Below are positions 40,265 to 48,348 of a stretch of DNA of 64,000 bases, one piece after another (the stretch's first letter is position 1; each line of letters opens with the position of its first letter). The stretch is from Microvirga roseola (GTDB taxonomy: Bacteria > Pseudomonadota > Alphaproteobacteria > Rhizobiales > Beijerinckiaceae): NCBI RefSeq assembly GCF_020866965.1, contig NZ_JAJATX010000016.1, positions 1 through 64,000 of the forward strand, given 5' to 3'. The notes under the pieces are model-generated. The model did no database searches, had not been told where the DNA came from, and worked only from the letters and a program-made list of their open reading frames with translations. A program made the position numbers and the translations under genes.

Positions 40265-40961
40265 CCCCAAGGCACCGGCCCTTCGTCCCGTCGACGCCGC
40301 TACCCTCATCATCATCGACCGCAAGCCCAAGACCCCGAAGGTTCTCATGGGCAAGCGCCATGCGGGCCTGAAATTCATGCCGGGCAAGTTCGTCTTCCCC
40401 GGAGGGCGGATCGAGGTCGGCGACCGGTCCATGACGGTGACCGGCGCGCTCCACCCACGGGCGGAGCAGGCGCTCATGGCGCGGGTGACCCGCCCCTCGA
40501 CGCAGCGCTGCCGCGCGCTGGCTCTGGCCGCGATCCGCGAGACCTTCGAGGAAACGGGGCTGCTTCTCGGCACGAAGGAGTATGGCAACCCGGAGAGCGT
40601 GCCAGACGGCACCGCCTGGGCATCCTTTCTGGAGCGGGGCGTCTACCCCGACCTCGAAGCGCTCCATTTCATCGGCCGCGCCATTACGCCCCCGAAACGC
40701 GTGAGGCGCTTCGATACCCGATTCTTCGCTGTCGACCGCACTGCCATCGCCGAAGAGGTCGACGGCATTGTCAGCCCGGAAGCCGAACTCGTTGAGCTGA
40801 CATGGGTGACGATCGATCAGGCCAAGGCCCTGGACCTGCCTCCGATCACGACAATCATCCTGGGCGAGCTGGAGGCCCGCATCGCAGCGGGTTTCGGACA
40901 CCATCTTCCGGTGCCCTTCTTCTACCAGAAGCGCAGCCGCTTCGTGCGGGAAGAGCTGTAA
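40209..40961 (+). CDS. NUDIX hydrolase
   Basis: 250-aa NUDIX family protein. The nudix box is imperfect but readable: the REX2EE core lies in AIRETFEETGLLLG (about 99-112), after FPGGRIEVGD. The substrate is not deducible; similar proteins act on nucleoside diphosphates linked to other groups. The GTG at 40209 is favoured, because GAGGA sits 8 bp upstream; ATG 40236 is possible. Third gene of the rnr operon. Confidence 0.87.
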   Translation: MTDIETLARMDRLVSAESNPKAPALRPVDAATLIIIDRKPKTPKVLMGKRHAGLKFMPGKFVFPGGRIEVGDRSMTVTGALHPRAEQALMARVTRPSTQRCRALALAAIRETFEETGLLLGTKEYGNPESVPDGTAWASFLERGVYPDLEALHFIGRAITPPKRVRRFDTRFFAVDRTAIAEEVDGIVSPEAELVELTWVTIDQAKALDLPPITTIILGELEARIAAGFGHHLPVPFFYQKRSRFVREEL

Positions 40962-40964
40962 GCG

Positions 40965-41596
40965 TCAGCCCCTGACCTCGCGCACTCCGTCGATGACGAG
41001 CTTGGCGCCGATCATCCCGAAAACCGCCCCGAAGATACCCTCGACGAACCGGAAGAATCGGGCATAGGCCCGCATGGCGAAGCCCGTCGAGAAGAGCAGC
41101 GCATAAGCGCCGTAGATCGTCATGGCCGAGGCGGAAGCAGCTAGCCCGAAGGCCAGGAACTGCGGTGTCGAGAGGCTGGAGGCTGCAAGATACATGGAGA
41201 CAGCTACCCACATCATCGCGGCCTTGGGATTGGTCATGACAACCAGAAGGCCCCGCCGATAGGCGGCCTGCAGCCGGATTTCGGCTTGCTTAGCCGCGGA
41301 CCGCCCCCGGACCCGTGAAAGGCCGTACGCAAGGCCTTCAGGGACAGGTAAATCAGATAGCCTCCACCGAGGAAGCGCATGGCCGTGAGCGTCTGCGGAA
41401 AGGCCTGGAGCAGCGCTCCGACGCCGAAAGCGAAGAGAATCGCCCAGATGACCACGCCTGTGGCGACCCCGGCCGCCGTTGCGATTCCGGCTCCGCGCCC
41501 GCTGCCGAGCGCGGCGGACGAGACTGCCATCAGGTTCGGGCCCGGCGAGATCTGGGCCAGGAGGACCCCAATAAAGGTAGCAGCGATCTCGATCAT
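40965..41596 (-). pseudogene. LysE family amino-acid exporter, frameshifted
   Basis: A LysE/RhtB-type exporter split over two frames. The N-terminal half (MIEIAATFIGVLLAQISPGPNL, with the conserved SPGPN) reads from ATG 41594-41596 to about 41300. The C-terminal half (YRRGLLVVMTNPKAAMMW, with the family TNPKA motif) reads in the next frame down to 40965. The change of frame lies in a G-rich stretch around 41290-41315. Intact family members have about 205 residues and six membrane segments. A homopolymer sequencing error would give the same picture. Confidence 0.8.
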
Positions 41597-41772
41597 GGCT
41601 TTTCCATCCCAATCATGGATCGACTAGGCCTATCCGACGCCGGAATGCCCGTAAACACGGATGCCCGCGCCCACCGAATTTCCGAGGCGGCAGCTACGCG
41701 GAGCACCCTCTCCCGCACCATTCACCCTTGACGAACCCGGCATAATGGGGCATGGGATCGTCACGATTTTCC

Positions 41773-41790
41773 GGCCGGGTTCGCCCGGCC
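41773..41790. promoter_or_regulatory. GC-rich hairpin upstream of rpmG
   Basis: 7-bp perfect stem (GGCCGGG at 41773-41779, CCCGGCC at 41784-41790) with a TTCG tetraloop, followed by TTTGCGTTTC. It lies 62 bp upstream of the rpmG start. It may be a leader structure or a terminator of an upstream transcript. Confidence 0.5.
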
Positions 41791-41851
41791 TTTGCGTTTC
41801 GGCCAAGGCTCAAGCCAACCGGAACCGCTTAACCGAACAAAGAGGTCCGCC

Positions 41852-42019
41852 ATGGCCAAAGCCGCAACGATCAAAGTGAAGCTCGTCTCCACCGCCGACA
41901 CGGGCTATTTCTATGTGACGAAGAAAAACTCGCGCACGATGACTGAGAAGCTCAGCTTCAAGAAGTACGACCCGGTCGCCAAGAAGCACGTCGAATTCAA
42001 GGAAGCCAAGATTAAGTAA
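41852..42019 (+). CDS. rpmG: 50S ribosomal protein L33
   Basis: 55-aa L33, with the family sequence core [18 protein letters not shown] and a basic C-terminus. It lacks the zinc-binding CxxC pairs, so it is the cysteine-free form and would stay active under zinc limitation. The ATG at 41852 has an AGAGG site upstream. It is a single-gene transcript ended by the terminator at 42051. Confidence 0.96.
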   Translation: MAKAATIKVKLVSTADTGYFYVTKKNSRTMTEKLSFKKYDPVAKKHVEFKEAKIK

Positions 42020-42050
42020 ATCTTCCGAGCCAAACGGCCTGAGATTGAGA

Positions 42051-42078
42051 AACCGCCTCTTTATCGGGGCGGTTTTTT
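42051..42078 (+). terminator. Intrinsic terminator of rpmG
   Basis: 7-bp stem (AACCGCC at 42051-42057, GGCGGTT at 42068-42074) followed by a run of six T. It lies 31 bp after the rpmG stop codon. Confidence 0.9.
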
Positions 42079-42371
42079 GTTGGGGAACAGGCTGGTGGAT
42101 CTGCGGGCCCGTTCTACTGGATGCCGATCATGGGCTTGTCCTCAACCCAAATGAGAGGGCGGGTTCCGCCAACCTTATCGCAGGAATGACCGACGGCAAC
42201 TTGGCACTGGTCGATGCGGGTCTCCAGGCTTATGGCGACGACACATATATCGATCTTCAAGCATCGGCGCTGGCGATGGATGAGTTCTCGTCCATGACCG
42301 CCTCGGCGATCATGATCGCCTGAATGCGCATGCCGCAGCGGGATGTCGGAACACCCGTTGGCCCCAATAAA
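42079..42371. other. Stretch without a convincing gene
   Basis: 293 bp between two terminators. Open frames exist on both strands (42045-42323 plus, 42114-42383 minus), but each overlaps a terminator hairpin and none has a ribosome binding site or a recognisable sequence. I see no RNA gene. Confidence 0.5.
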
Positions 42372-42393
42372 AACCGCCCCCATTGGGGCGGTT
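42372..42393. terminator. Bidirectional terminator after the Tyr-rich protein gene
   Basis: 9-bp stem (AACCGCCCC at 42372-42380, GGGGCGGTT at 42385-42393) with a run of A on the left, giving a U tract for leftward transcription. It lies 45 bp past the end of the gene at 42438. Confidence 0.85.
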
Positions 42394-42437
42394 CCTTTTC
42401 GAGACGAGAGAAGCCCGTCCCGAAAAATTCAAGCCTG

Positions 42438-43046
42438 CTACCGGCGAGAATGCGCCCTCACCGCCTTGCGCTTGCCGCGGATGGCGCCGGTGGTGACCAC
42501 ATCACGCCGGACGGTGCGAACGATGCGACCCCGCGGGCTGCGCTGGTGATACAGGGCGCGAACGGCGCGCGGCTGCTTGTAAACGACGCGGCCCCGATAG
42601 GCCCGGACGGGACGGTAGACGACAGGTGCGCGGTAGACGACCCGTGGGCGGTAGACCACCCGCCTCACGACCGGAGCGCGGTAGCCGTAGTAGGGACCGT
42701 AACCATAGCTTCGGCCGTAGCCGTAATAAGCAGCCCTGTAAGGGTAGGCCGGATAGGAATAGCCGTAGGCCGGGTAAGCATAGCCGTATCTATAGGTGGG
42801 ATAGCTGTAGTAGGCCGGGTAGGAATAGGCCGGGGTTGTCGCTGCGCTGATAAGCCCGCCGAGCAGGACACCGCCGATCAGGCCTGCGGCCAGCGCGCCG
42901 CCGGTGTTCCAGCGATTTCCGCGATAATAGTGGTGGTGATAACCGTGGCGCCAGCCATGGCCGTAATAGGCCCGTTGGGCATGAGCCGAACCAACGCTTG
43001 CAAAGGTGATGAGAGCAGCGCCGGCAAGCAGTGTGAGCTTTTTCAT
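42438..43046 (-). CDS. Secreted Tyr/Arg/Pro-rich repeat protein
   Basis: 202-aa exported protein. A Sec signal peptide (MKKLTLLAGAALITF, cleavage near SAHAQ) is followed by a His/Tyr-rich part, a glycine-zipper membrane-like segment (GGALAAGLIGGVLLGGLI, about 48-65), and then long low-complexity runs built of Y-P-A-Y and V-V-Y-R-P units up to residue 165. The C-terminus is strongly basic. Function unknown; such proteins sit in the envelope. Start ATG at 43044-43046. Confidence 0.75.
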   Translation of the reverse strand: MKKLTLLAGAALITFASVGSAHAQRAYYGHGWRHGYHHHYYRGNRWNTGGALAAGLIGGVLLGGLISAATTPAYSYPAYYSYPTYRYGYAYPAYGYSYPAYPYRAAYYGYGRSYGYGPYYGYRAPVVRRVVYRPRVVYRAPVVYRPVRAYRGRVVYKQPRAVRALYHQRSPRGRIVRTVRRDVVTTGAIRGKRKAVRAHSRR

Positions 43047-43327
43047 GGGCGACCTCGCATGAAGGGGGCTTACCCTTCAGCTCGATCAATTCCGCTGCTG
43101 CCGGAAAGTTTCCCGTACTCCAATCAATTCTCGTTCGAATGCAACGATTTAGGGCCGCAAGCCAGGACAGGCTTTTTATGCGCCTGGAAGCTGCTTCGCA
43201 TGCATCCTCCCATCGGGGAACAGCCTTCTTGCTCTTCCGGCAGATCCCCCCTCCCTTATGCGCCGTTGACAAGAATCCGCGGCGGACGGAGCCTCCCTCT
43301 TGTTGCTGCGCAAGCTGGAGAGAGCGG

Positions 43328-43708
43328 ATGCCCAGAAACGTCAAAGATATGCTGGCGGAGGCAAACTCTGCCGTTCCGAAGCTGTCCCCTGCCGAAGCGG
43401 CCGAGAGGATGCGCTCCGGGGATGTGCTCGTCGTGGATGTCCGCGACCCGACGGAGGTCCAGCAGACGGGCCGGATCAAGGGTGCGCTGAACGTCTCGCG
43501 CGGGATGCTGGAATTCCGGGCAGATCCGGAAAGCCAGTACCACAATCCGGCCTTCCAGAAGGACAAGACGGTCCTGCTGCACTGCGCATCCGGAGGGCGC
43601 TCCGCCCTTGCCGGCCAGACCCTCCAGGACATGGGCTACACCGCCGTGTTCAATATCGGCGGCTTCAAGGATCTCGCGGAAGCCGGGATCGATACGGAGC
43701 CGGCCTGA
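43328..43708 (+). CDS. Rhodanese-like sulfurtransferase
   Basis: 126-aa single-domain rhodanese. The active-site cysteine is in LLHCASGGRSA, and the domain begins with VLVVDVRDPTE and ends with FNIGGFKDLAEAG. It is cytoplasmic, since no signal peptide is present. It may transfer sulfane sulfur; the acceptor is unknown. Start ATG 43328 with a GAGAGCGG purine-rich site. Standalone. Confidence 0.88.
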   Translation: MPRNVKDMLAEANSAVPKLSPAEAAERMRSGDVLVVDVRDPTEVQQTGRIKGALNVSRGMLEFRADPESQYHNPAFQKDKTVLLHCASGGRSALAGQTLQDMGYTAVFNIGGFKDLAEAGIDTEPA

Positions 43709-43721
43709 TAGATCGAGACCG

Positions 43722-44204
43722 CTAGACTGAGATCGCCACTTCCGCCTCGACCTCGACGGCGATGTTGAACGGCAGTCCCGCAACGCCGATAGCGGAACGG
43801 GCGTGCCGACCGATTTCCGGCCCGAAGACGTCGAGGATCAGCTCCGAGAAGCCGTTGATAACGGTCGGCGGCCTGTCGAAGCCCGGCGCGCAGTTCACCA
43901 TGCCGAAGACCCGGCACCAGCCTGTGATCCGGTCGAGGCTGCCCAGCTCGCGCTTGAGGCTGCCGAGCATCGACAGGCCGACTTTCCTTGCGATCTCCCG
44001 CCCCTGTTCGATTGAGATCGTGTCTCCCACCTTTCCGAACGGTCCAGCCAGAGAGCCATCGGCATCCTGAGGGCCGTGACCCGAGACGAAAGCGCGGTCG
44101 CCGCGCACATGAACCCAGGGAAACGGCAGAACGATTCCCGGAGGCGTCTGCAGCGGCTTGGGCAGAAGCAACCCGAGCTCCTTAAGCCTTGCTTCAGCCT
44201 TCAT
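43722..44204 (-). CDS. RidA/YjgF family protein
   Basis: 160-aa RidA-fold protein, a longer subgroup than the 128-aa RidA. The N-terminal strand contains RAFVSGHGP and the conserved C-terminal RSAIGVAGLPFNIAVEVEA keeps the arginine that binds carboxylates in active members. It may deaminate reactive enamines. The second of two in-frame ATGs (44202-44204) is chosen, because GGAGGG precedes it. A related protein is encoded at 55673-56143. It converges on the rhodanese gene. Confidence 0.85.
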   Translation of the reverse strand: MKAEARLKELGLLLPKPLQTPPGIVLPFPWVHVRGDRAFVSGHGPQDADGSLAGPFGKVGDTISIEQGREIARKVGLSMLGSLKRELGSLDRITGWCRVFGMVNCAPGFDRPPTVINGFSELILDVFGPEIGRHARSAIGVAGLPFNIAVEVEAEVAISV

Positions 44205-44349
44205 CCTACCCTCCATGCCTGTCCGGAGCCTGAGAATACATCGTCACGAGCCTGTGGCCCAAGCGCATAGGATCCGTTGAAATCCGGTCACGCGGACACC
44301 ATCCAGGCTTTCCGGCGTTGAACGGGCTCACAATCTTTACGGAGGCATA

Positions 44350-44448
44350 ATGGACCCGGATCACCGCACGAATATTCTGACCGTTCTCGGCTTCGCAGGC
44401 GGCGTCGTTGCCCTTGCATTGCTGATCACCGCTCTGCTGGCGCTCTGA
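44350..44448 (+). CDS. Microprotein with one membrane segment, 32 aa
   Basis: A 32-aa frame with a textbook GGAGG ribosome binding site 4-5 bp before the ATG at 44350. The product is a short polar N-terminus (MDPDHRTN) followed by one hydrophobic helix rich in Gly, Val, Ala and Leu up to the C-terminus. It is too short for routine gene calling. No family recognised. It ends 5 bp before the convergent hydrolase gene. Confidence 0.6.
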   Translation: MDPDHRTNILTVLGFAGGVVALALLITALLAL

Positions 44449-44453
44449 GGGCG

Positions 44454-45089
44454 CTACTCTGCAAAGACCTGAGATCTCGGCAGGGTCGTATTCCCGGCGG
44501 TCGCCTGAACGATCGCCGCGGCGATTTTATCACCGCCTTTGGCAGAGGGTTCGATGGGGTTAGCGTAATCGTCGGGCTCGTTGCAGATCAGCCGTAGATC
44601 GATGAGTGGAAGCCGCCGGGCAAAGGCCTCGCGAGTGATGACATCGTTGAAGATGGCAAGGCCCGTCAGGACAAGGCGCTGTTCCTGCGGGTCGGGAAAG
44701 CGGGCATTGTAGATGGTGCAGACCGCGACCGGCAGGCGGCGCGCCAGGACGGCATCGATCATCCTCCGATAGTCGGCGGCGAATGCCTCCCGCACTGCCG
44801 ACAGGCGCTCCATGGCTTCCGCCACGGAGCGCACACCTTCCCGCATGACCGACAGGTTCCCGAGCCCGTCATTGCCGCCGACACTCACAACGAGATACGT
44901 CGCATCCGGTGGCATCCTGCTCAGCTGGCCTGCAACATTTGCCGTAACGGCTCCATCGACGGCGGCCAGTGTCGCCTGTCCTCCACGCGGCAACCTCGCC
45001 CGCACCTGGGTCACCACGTCGGGCTCGCCGCGCCGAACGTAAGCCCCGTTGTCGAAGATGCTGTCTCCTAGGAGAACGACATGATTCAT
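44454..45089 (-). CDS. SGNH/GDSL-type hydrolase
   Basis: 211-aa SGNH hydrolase. Block I holds the nucleophile (LLGDSIFDNGAY), block III is VVSVGGNDGLG, and a glycine/alanine-rich C-terminal region would carry the remaining Asp/His. No signal peptide is seen, so cytoplasmic. Acts on esters; substrate unknown. Start ATG at 45087-45089. Confidence 0.82.
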   Translation of the reverse strand: MNHVVLLGDSIFDNGAYVRRGEPDVVTQVRARLPRGGQATLAAVDGAVTANVAGQLSRMPPDATYLVVSVGGNDGLGNLSVMREGVRSVAEAMERLSAVREAFAADYRRMIDAVLARRLPVAVCTIYNARFPDPQEQRLVLTGLAIFNDVITREAFARRLPLIDLRLICNEPDDYANPIEPSAKGGDKIAAAIVQATAGNTTLPRSQVFAE

Positions 45090-45182
45090 AGAGCCTCCAA
45101 ACTCCGCCCGGCGACAACATGACAGCAGCGCCGCTTGTTCCGGGCTTCGCGCAATGCCAGCAGCGGGACCGGACTGGTCTTA

Positions 45183-45280
45183 GAGCCCGTTTGAGAATTG
45201 CCCGATGGCACAACATTTAGCGCACCGGATCGGCCGCTCTCCCTGCATGTTGGGGTAGGCGCCTATTTTCAAACGGGCAC
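45183..45280. mobile_element. Possible 98-bp inverted-repeat miniature element
   Basis: A segment bounded by near-perfect 13-bp inverted repeats (GAGCCCGTTTGAG at 45183-45195; TTCAAACGGGCAC at 45268-45280, ends differing at one or two bases) and flanked on both sides by the dinucleotide TA. That fits a MITE of the IS630/Tc1-mariner type, which duplicates TA. No transposase is present and no second copy is seen in this window. Confidence 0.4.
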
Positions 45281-45344
45281 TAAGTTCAAGCAGACGCAAC
45301 AGAATGCGGACCTGACGATCAGCCGGATTTCACCGTTCGGGCGT

Positions 45345-45584
45345 CTAGAAGAAGTCCCTGAAGTTTCCCAACCATGGCGTGAGCCACGCCTCGAAGGCGG
45401 CCTTGGCAGCCTGTTCCGTCTGGCCATAGCCCCAGGCGTCCTCCTGCAGGGGCGTGGACCAGATCCAGAAGCGGTTGGAGCCGTCATAGGCTACGCTTCC
45501 TACCTCCACCGCACCAACGGATCCAATATGGCGGTTGAGCGGCACGCCGGCCACACCGTCCTGCTGCCATCGTATCCTGCTCAT
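45345..45584 (-). CDS. Small hypothetical protein, 79 aa
   Basis: 79-aa soluble protein with several tryptophans (W-x-x-D, FWIWSTP, AWLTPWLG) and a central beta-rich segment. It looks folded. No family recognised. Start ATG at 45582-45584 (MSRIRWQQD). It is divergent from the 36-aa membrane protein gene. Confidence 0.55.
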   Translation of the reverse strand: MSRIRWQQDGVAGVPLNRHIGSVGAVEVGSVAYDGSNRFWIWSTPLQEDAWGYGQTEQAAKAAFEAWLTPWLGNFRDFF

Positions 45585-45710
45585 CTCGCGCTCTGCCGTT
45601 TCGCTTTCTCGATATCTAAGGGAAACATCCAGGGTCACAAGCTGCAGAGCGTGCAAGGAACAGGCCGCCGACGAAGGGCGTTGGCGAAGGACATTGAGCG
45701 GAGATCATCC

Positions 45711-45821
45711 ATGGAAGGCGGCCTGATCTGGTTGACCATCATCGCCGGGATCATCGTCCTCGCCGCGATTATCGTCGGGATCGCCGCCTTCCTGCGCTGG
45801 CGCCGACGCTCGCTCAAGTGA
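45711..45821 (+). CDS. Microprotein with one membrane segment, 36 aa
   Basis: 36-aa protein: short N-terminus, one long hydrophobic helix (IWLTIIAGIIVLAAIIVGIAAF) and a basic tail (RWRRRSLK) that would stay in the cytoplasm. A GAGCGGAG site lies upstream of ATG 45711. No family known. It is followed within 36 bp by the glutaredoxin-like gene, likely cotranscribed. Confidence 0.6.
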   Translation: MEGGLIWLTIIAGIIVLAAIIVGIAAFLRWRRRSLK

Positions 45822-45856
45822 TCGGGCACAATCCCTCCCCTGAAAGGAATCCTGCT

Positions 45857-46102
45857 TTGGACCTCCAGCTCTTCCATCGGTGGCAATGCCCCTATTCCGC
45901 TCAAGTGCGCGACTTCATCGACGCGAACGGGCTGAGGGACCGGATCGATTATATCGAGATCACCGAAGTAGACGGGGCGCAGGACCAGCTTGCCGATCTG
46001 ACCGGGAAATCGCAGGTACCCTGCCTCGTGATCGACGGCCGGCCGCTGCTGGAGAGTGCCGACATCGTTCAGTGGCTTCGCCAGAATATGGTCGAATCCT
46101 AG
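45857..46102 (+). CDS. Glutaredoxin/GST N-terminal domain protein
   Basis: 81-aa thioredoxin-fold protein. The redox motif is CPYS (about residues 10-13), a monothiol-like glutaredoxin site. The cis-proline segment is SQVPCLV, and ESADIVQWL binds glutathione in GST-like members. Start TTG 45857, because AAAGG lies upstream at good spacing; GTG 45818 overlaps the previous stop and is an alternative. It probably reduces or glutathionylates proteins. Confidence 0.85.
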   Translation: MDLQLFHRWQCPYSAQVRDFIDANGLRDRIDYIEITEVDGAQDQLADLTGKSQVPCLVIDGRPLLESADIVQWLRQNMVES

Positions 46103-46230
46103 GGCCGCGTGTCCGAACGCACCACCCCTTCCGGACTGCCCCGCATTCCGATCCGTGAAGACGCCCTGCCCGATTGACGGCACGTCCTCGCAAGCGCACC
46201 ATCACAGCTCCTCGGAAGGAGGCGGCCGTG

Positions 46231-46416
46231 ATGGAACAGATCGTTCAGGCCAGTGAGGCGTTCCGTGAGAGTGCAACGCGCATGCAAAGCTCCCTTCGGA
46301 TGGCGCTCAAGGGCTGCCCGGAATGCGGCACGTCGCAGATCATCGCTTCACCGGAACTCGGAACCTGCGCCGATTGTGGATCGGCACTGCAGGTACTGAG
46401 CACGCAAGAGGCTTGA
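46231..46416 (+). CDS. Small zinc-ribbon protein
   Basis: 61-aa protein with two CxxC pairs (CPEC at about 29-32, CADC at about 46-49) that can hold one zinc ion, after a 25-residue helix. Start ATG 46231 with a strong GGAAGGAGG site. The function is unknown; the domain resembles small nucleic-acid or protein adaptors. It converges on the FtsH-like gene with a 9-bp gap. Confidence 0.7.
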   Translation: MEQIVQASEAFRESATRMQSSLRMALKGCPECGTSQIIASPELGTCADCGSALQVLSTQEA

Positions 46417-46425
46417 CGGGCCGCT

Positions 46426-48201
46426 TCAGGCGGCAAGCCTCTCGACCTGCTCCGCCACAATACGGCGAACCTCGTCGCCGTCGATGGTCTCGTGCTCGAG
46501 AAGCGCATCGACAAGGGCATCGAGCCGGTCCCGGTTCTCCTCGATACAGGCCTTCGCCGCGTCGTACATCTCCTCGATGATGCGACGGATCTCCTGCTCG
46601 ACCTCGCGCGGCAGGTTCTCGCCTTGGCGCGCGACTCGGACCATGCCGATCGCGGGGCTCATGCCCCACTCCGTGACCATGCGCGTCACGATATCTGTGG
46701 CCTGGGCGATATCGCTCGCCGCACCCGTGGTGACCTTCTTCGGGCCGAACACCACCTCCTCCGCCGCGCGGCCGCCCATAGCGACGACAAGGTCGGCCTC
46801 CAGCTTCTCGACCGGGATGCAGAAGCGGTCATGCTCCGGCAGCCTCATGACCAGACCAAGCGCCTGGCCATGGGGCACGATGGTGGCGCTGTGAACCTTG
46901 TCGGATCCCGAGACGAGACAGGCGCAGAGAGCGTGGCCCGCTTCGTGCACAGCGACGAGGCGGCGCTCTTCCGGGGAAATCGCGAGCGTACGCCGCTCCA
47001 AGCCCATGATGATCTTGTTGCGAGCAGCCTCCAGGTGATCGCGAGTGATCGCTGCGGCGTTCTCACGGGCAGCGAAAATCGCGGCCTCGTTGAGGAGATT
47101 GCCGAGATCGGCGCCCGAGAAACCTGGAGTTCCCCTTGCGATGGTCGACAGATCGATACCCGGCGCGAGCTTCACGTTCTTCGCATGCACTTCGAGGATC
47201 GCCTCGCGGCCGGCGATATCGGGAAGCCCGACATGGACCTGCCGGTCGAAGCGGCCCGGACGAAGGAGGGCAGGATCGAGCACATCCACCCGGTTGGTGG
47301 CTCCGATGACGATCACGCCCTCGGTCGTGTTGAAGCCGTCCATCTCCACGAGCAGCTGGTTGAGCGTTCCCTCGAACTCGCGATCCGCCGCCGATGAGCC
47401 CCCGCCACCGCGCTTGCGGCCGATGGCGTCGATCTCATCGATGAAGATGAGGCAGGGCGCGCGCTTGCGGGCCTGCTGGAAGAGCTTGGAAACACGCCCC
47501 TTCGCAACACCCACGAGCGGCGCGGAGAAGTCGCTGCCCGACACTGCGAGGAAAGACACGCCCGCTTCTCCGGCAAGCGCCTTCGCGATCAGGGTCTTGC
47601 CGGTTCCGGGCGGACCGATCATCAGGAGGCCGCGGGGAATGCGCGCCCCGACCTTAGTGAAGGCTTCCGAGTCCTTCAGGAAGGCGATCACCTCCTGCAG
47701 CTCCGCCTTGGCCTCGTTCTGACCTGCCACATTGTCGAAACGATCGGGAATGTTCCGGATCACCCGAGGCCATCGTGAGGCCGGCTTGAAATCCGTCTGG
47801 ACGGCGAGAAGCACCAGCACCGCTCCCACCAGAACCAACGGAACCAGGATGCTAGCCACATGGGCGGGATCGAATCCGGGCTTCGTGAAATCCACCTCCG
47901 CGCCGGCTGCCGTCATCCGGTCGATGGTCTCGGTACTCACCAGTCCGCTGGGCAGGCGGACAAAGGCCGTCCTGTCGCCAATCGTAACCGAGAGCCCCTT
48001 CCCCTCGACCAGGACCTTCGTAACCTTTTTCTCGGCCAGCTCGCGCGAAAATGCGGAATAGGTGATCTCGGGAACGGACTCCGCCAGGAGCTTCGGCAGC
48101 GCGATCGAGGCCGCCACGATGGCAAGGACCAGAAGCGCTGCCGCCAGGGCTACGCCCTTTCGGGCCAAGAGCTTTCTTGCTTTCTCGAGAACATCGGTCA
48201 C
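46426..48201 (-). CDS. FtsH-like membrane AAA metalloprotease (paralogue)
   Basis: 591-aa AAA+ zinc protease. Two membrane segments (about residues 14-37 and 110-130) flank a periplasmic loop. Walker A is GPPGTGKT, Walker B is LIFIDEID, the arginine-rich second region of homology is PALLRPGRFDRQ, and the zinc site is HEAGH. It differs from the usual housekeeping FtsH in its shorter C-terminus and N-terminal domain, so I read it as a second copy. The start is GTG 48199-48201, which fits the domain start (TDVLEKARKLL). It is divergent from the FUSC-type gene. An upstream open frame beyond 48201 is spurious. Confidence 0.88.
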   Translation of the reverse strand: MTDVLEKARKLLARKGVALAAALLVLAIVAASIALPKLLAESVPEITYSAFSRELAEKKVTKVLVEGKGLSVTIGDRTAFVRLPSGLVSTETIDRMTAAGAEVDFTKPGFDPAHVASILVPLVLVGAVLVLLAVQTDFKPASRWPRVIRNIPDRFDNVAGQNEAKAELQEVIAFLKDSEAFTKVGARIPRGLLMIGPPGTGKTLIAKALAGEAGVSFLAVSGSDFSAPLVGVAKGRVSKLFQQARKRAPCLIFIDEIDAIGRKRGGGGSSAADREFEGTLNQLLVEMDGFNTTEGVIVIGATNRVDVLDPALLRPGRFDRQVHVGLPDIAGREAILEVHAKNVKLAPGIDLSTIARGTPGFSGADLGNLLNEAAIFAARENAAAITRDHLEAARNKIIMGLERRTLAISPEERRLVAVHEAGHALCACLVSGSDKVHSATIVPHGQALGLVMRLPEHDRFCIPVEKLEADLVVAMGGRAAEEVVFGPKKVTTGAASDIAQATDIVTRMVTEWGMSPAIGMVRVARQGENLPREVEQEIRRIIEEMYDAAKACIEENRDRLDALVDALLEHETIDGDEVRRIVAEQVERLAA

Positions 48202-48348
48202 TGGCAGGCCCCCAAGCGGGAATTTATTATTGGTCGAAACCGGACCTCTAATCGCTTTTACAAGAAACTGCAGTACGGCGAAATGGCACGTCTGCCGTGC
48301 GCCACCGCACGGGCCGCGACCGGCTATGATCCTCGCCTGGAGAATCAC

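Noticed and set aside
42045-42323. 92-codon open frame after rpmG
   Set aside because: Its start lies within the rpmG terminator and there is no ribosome binding site.
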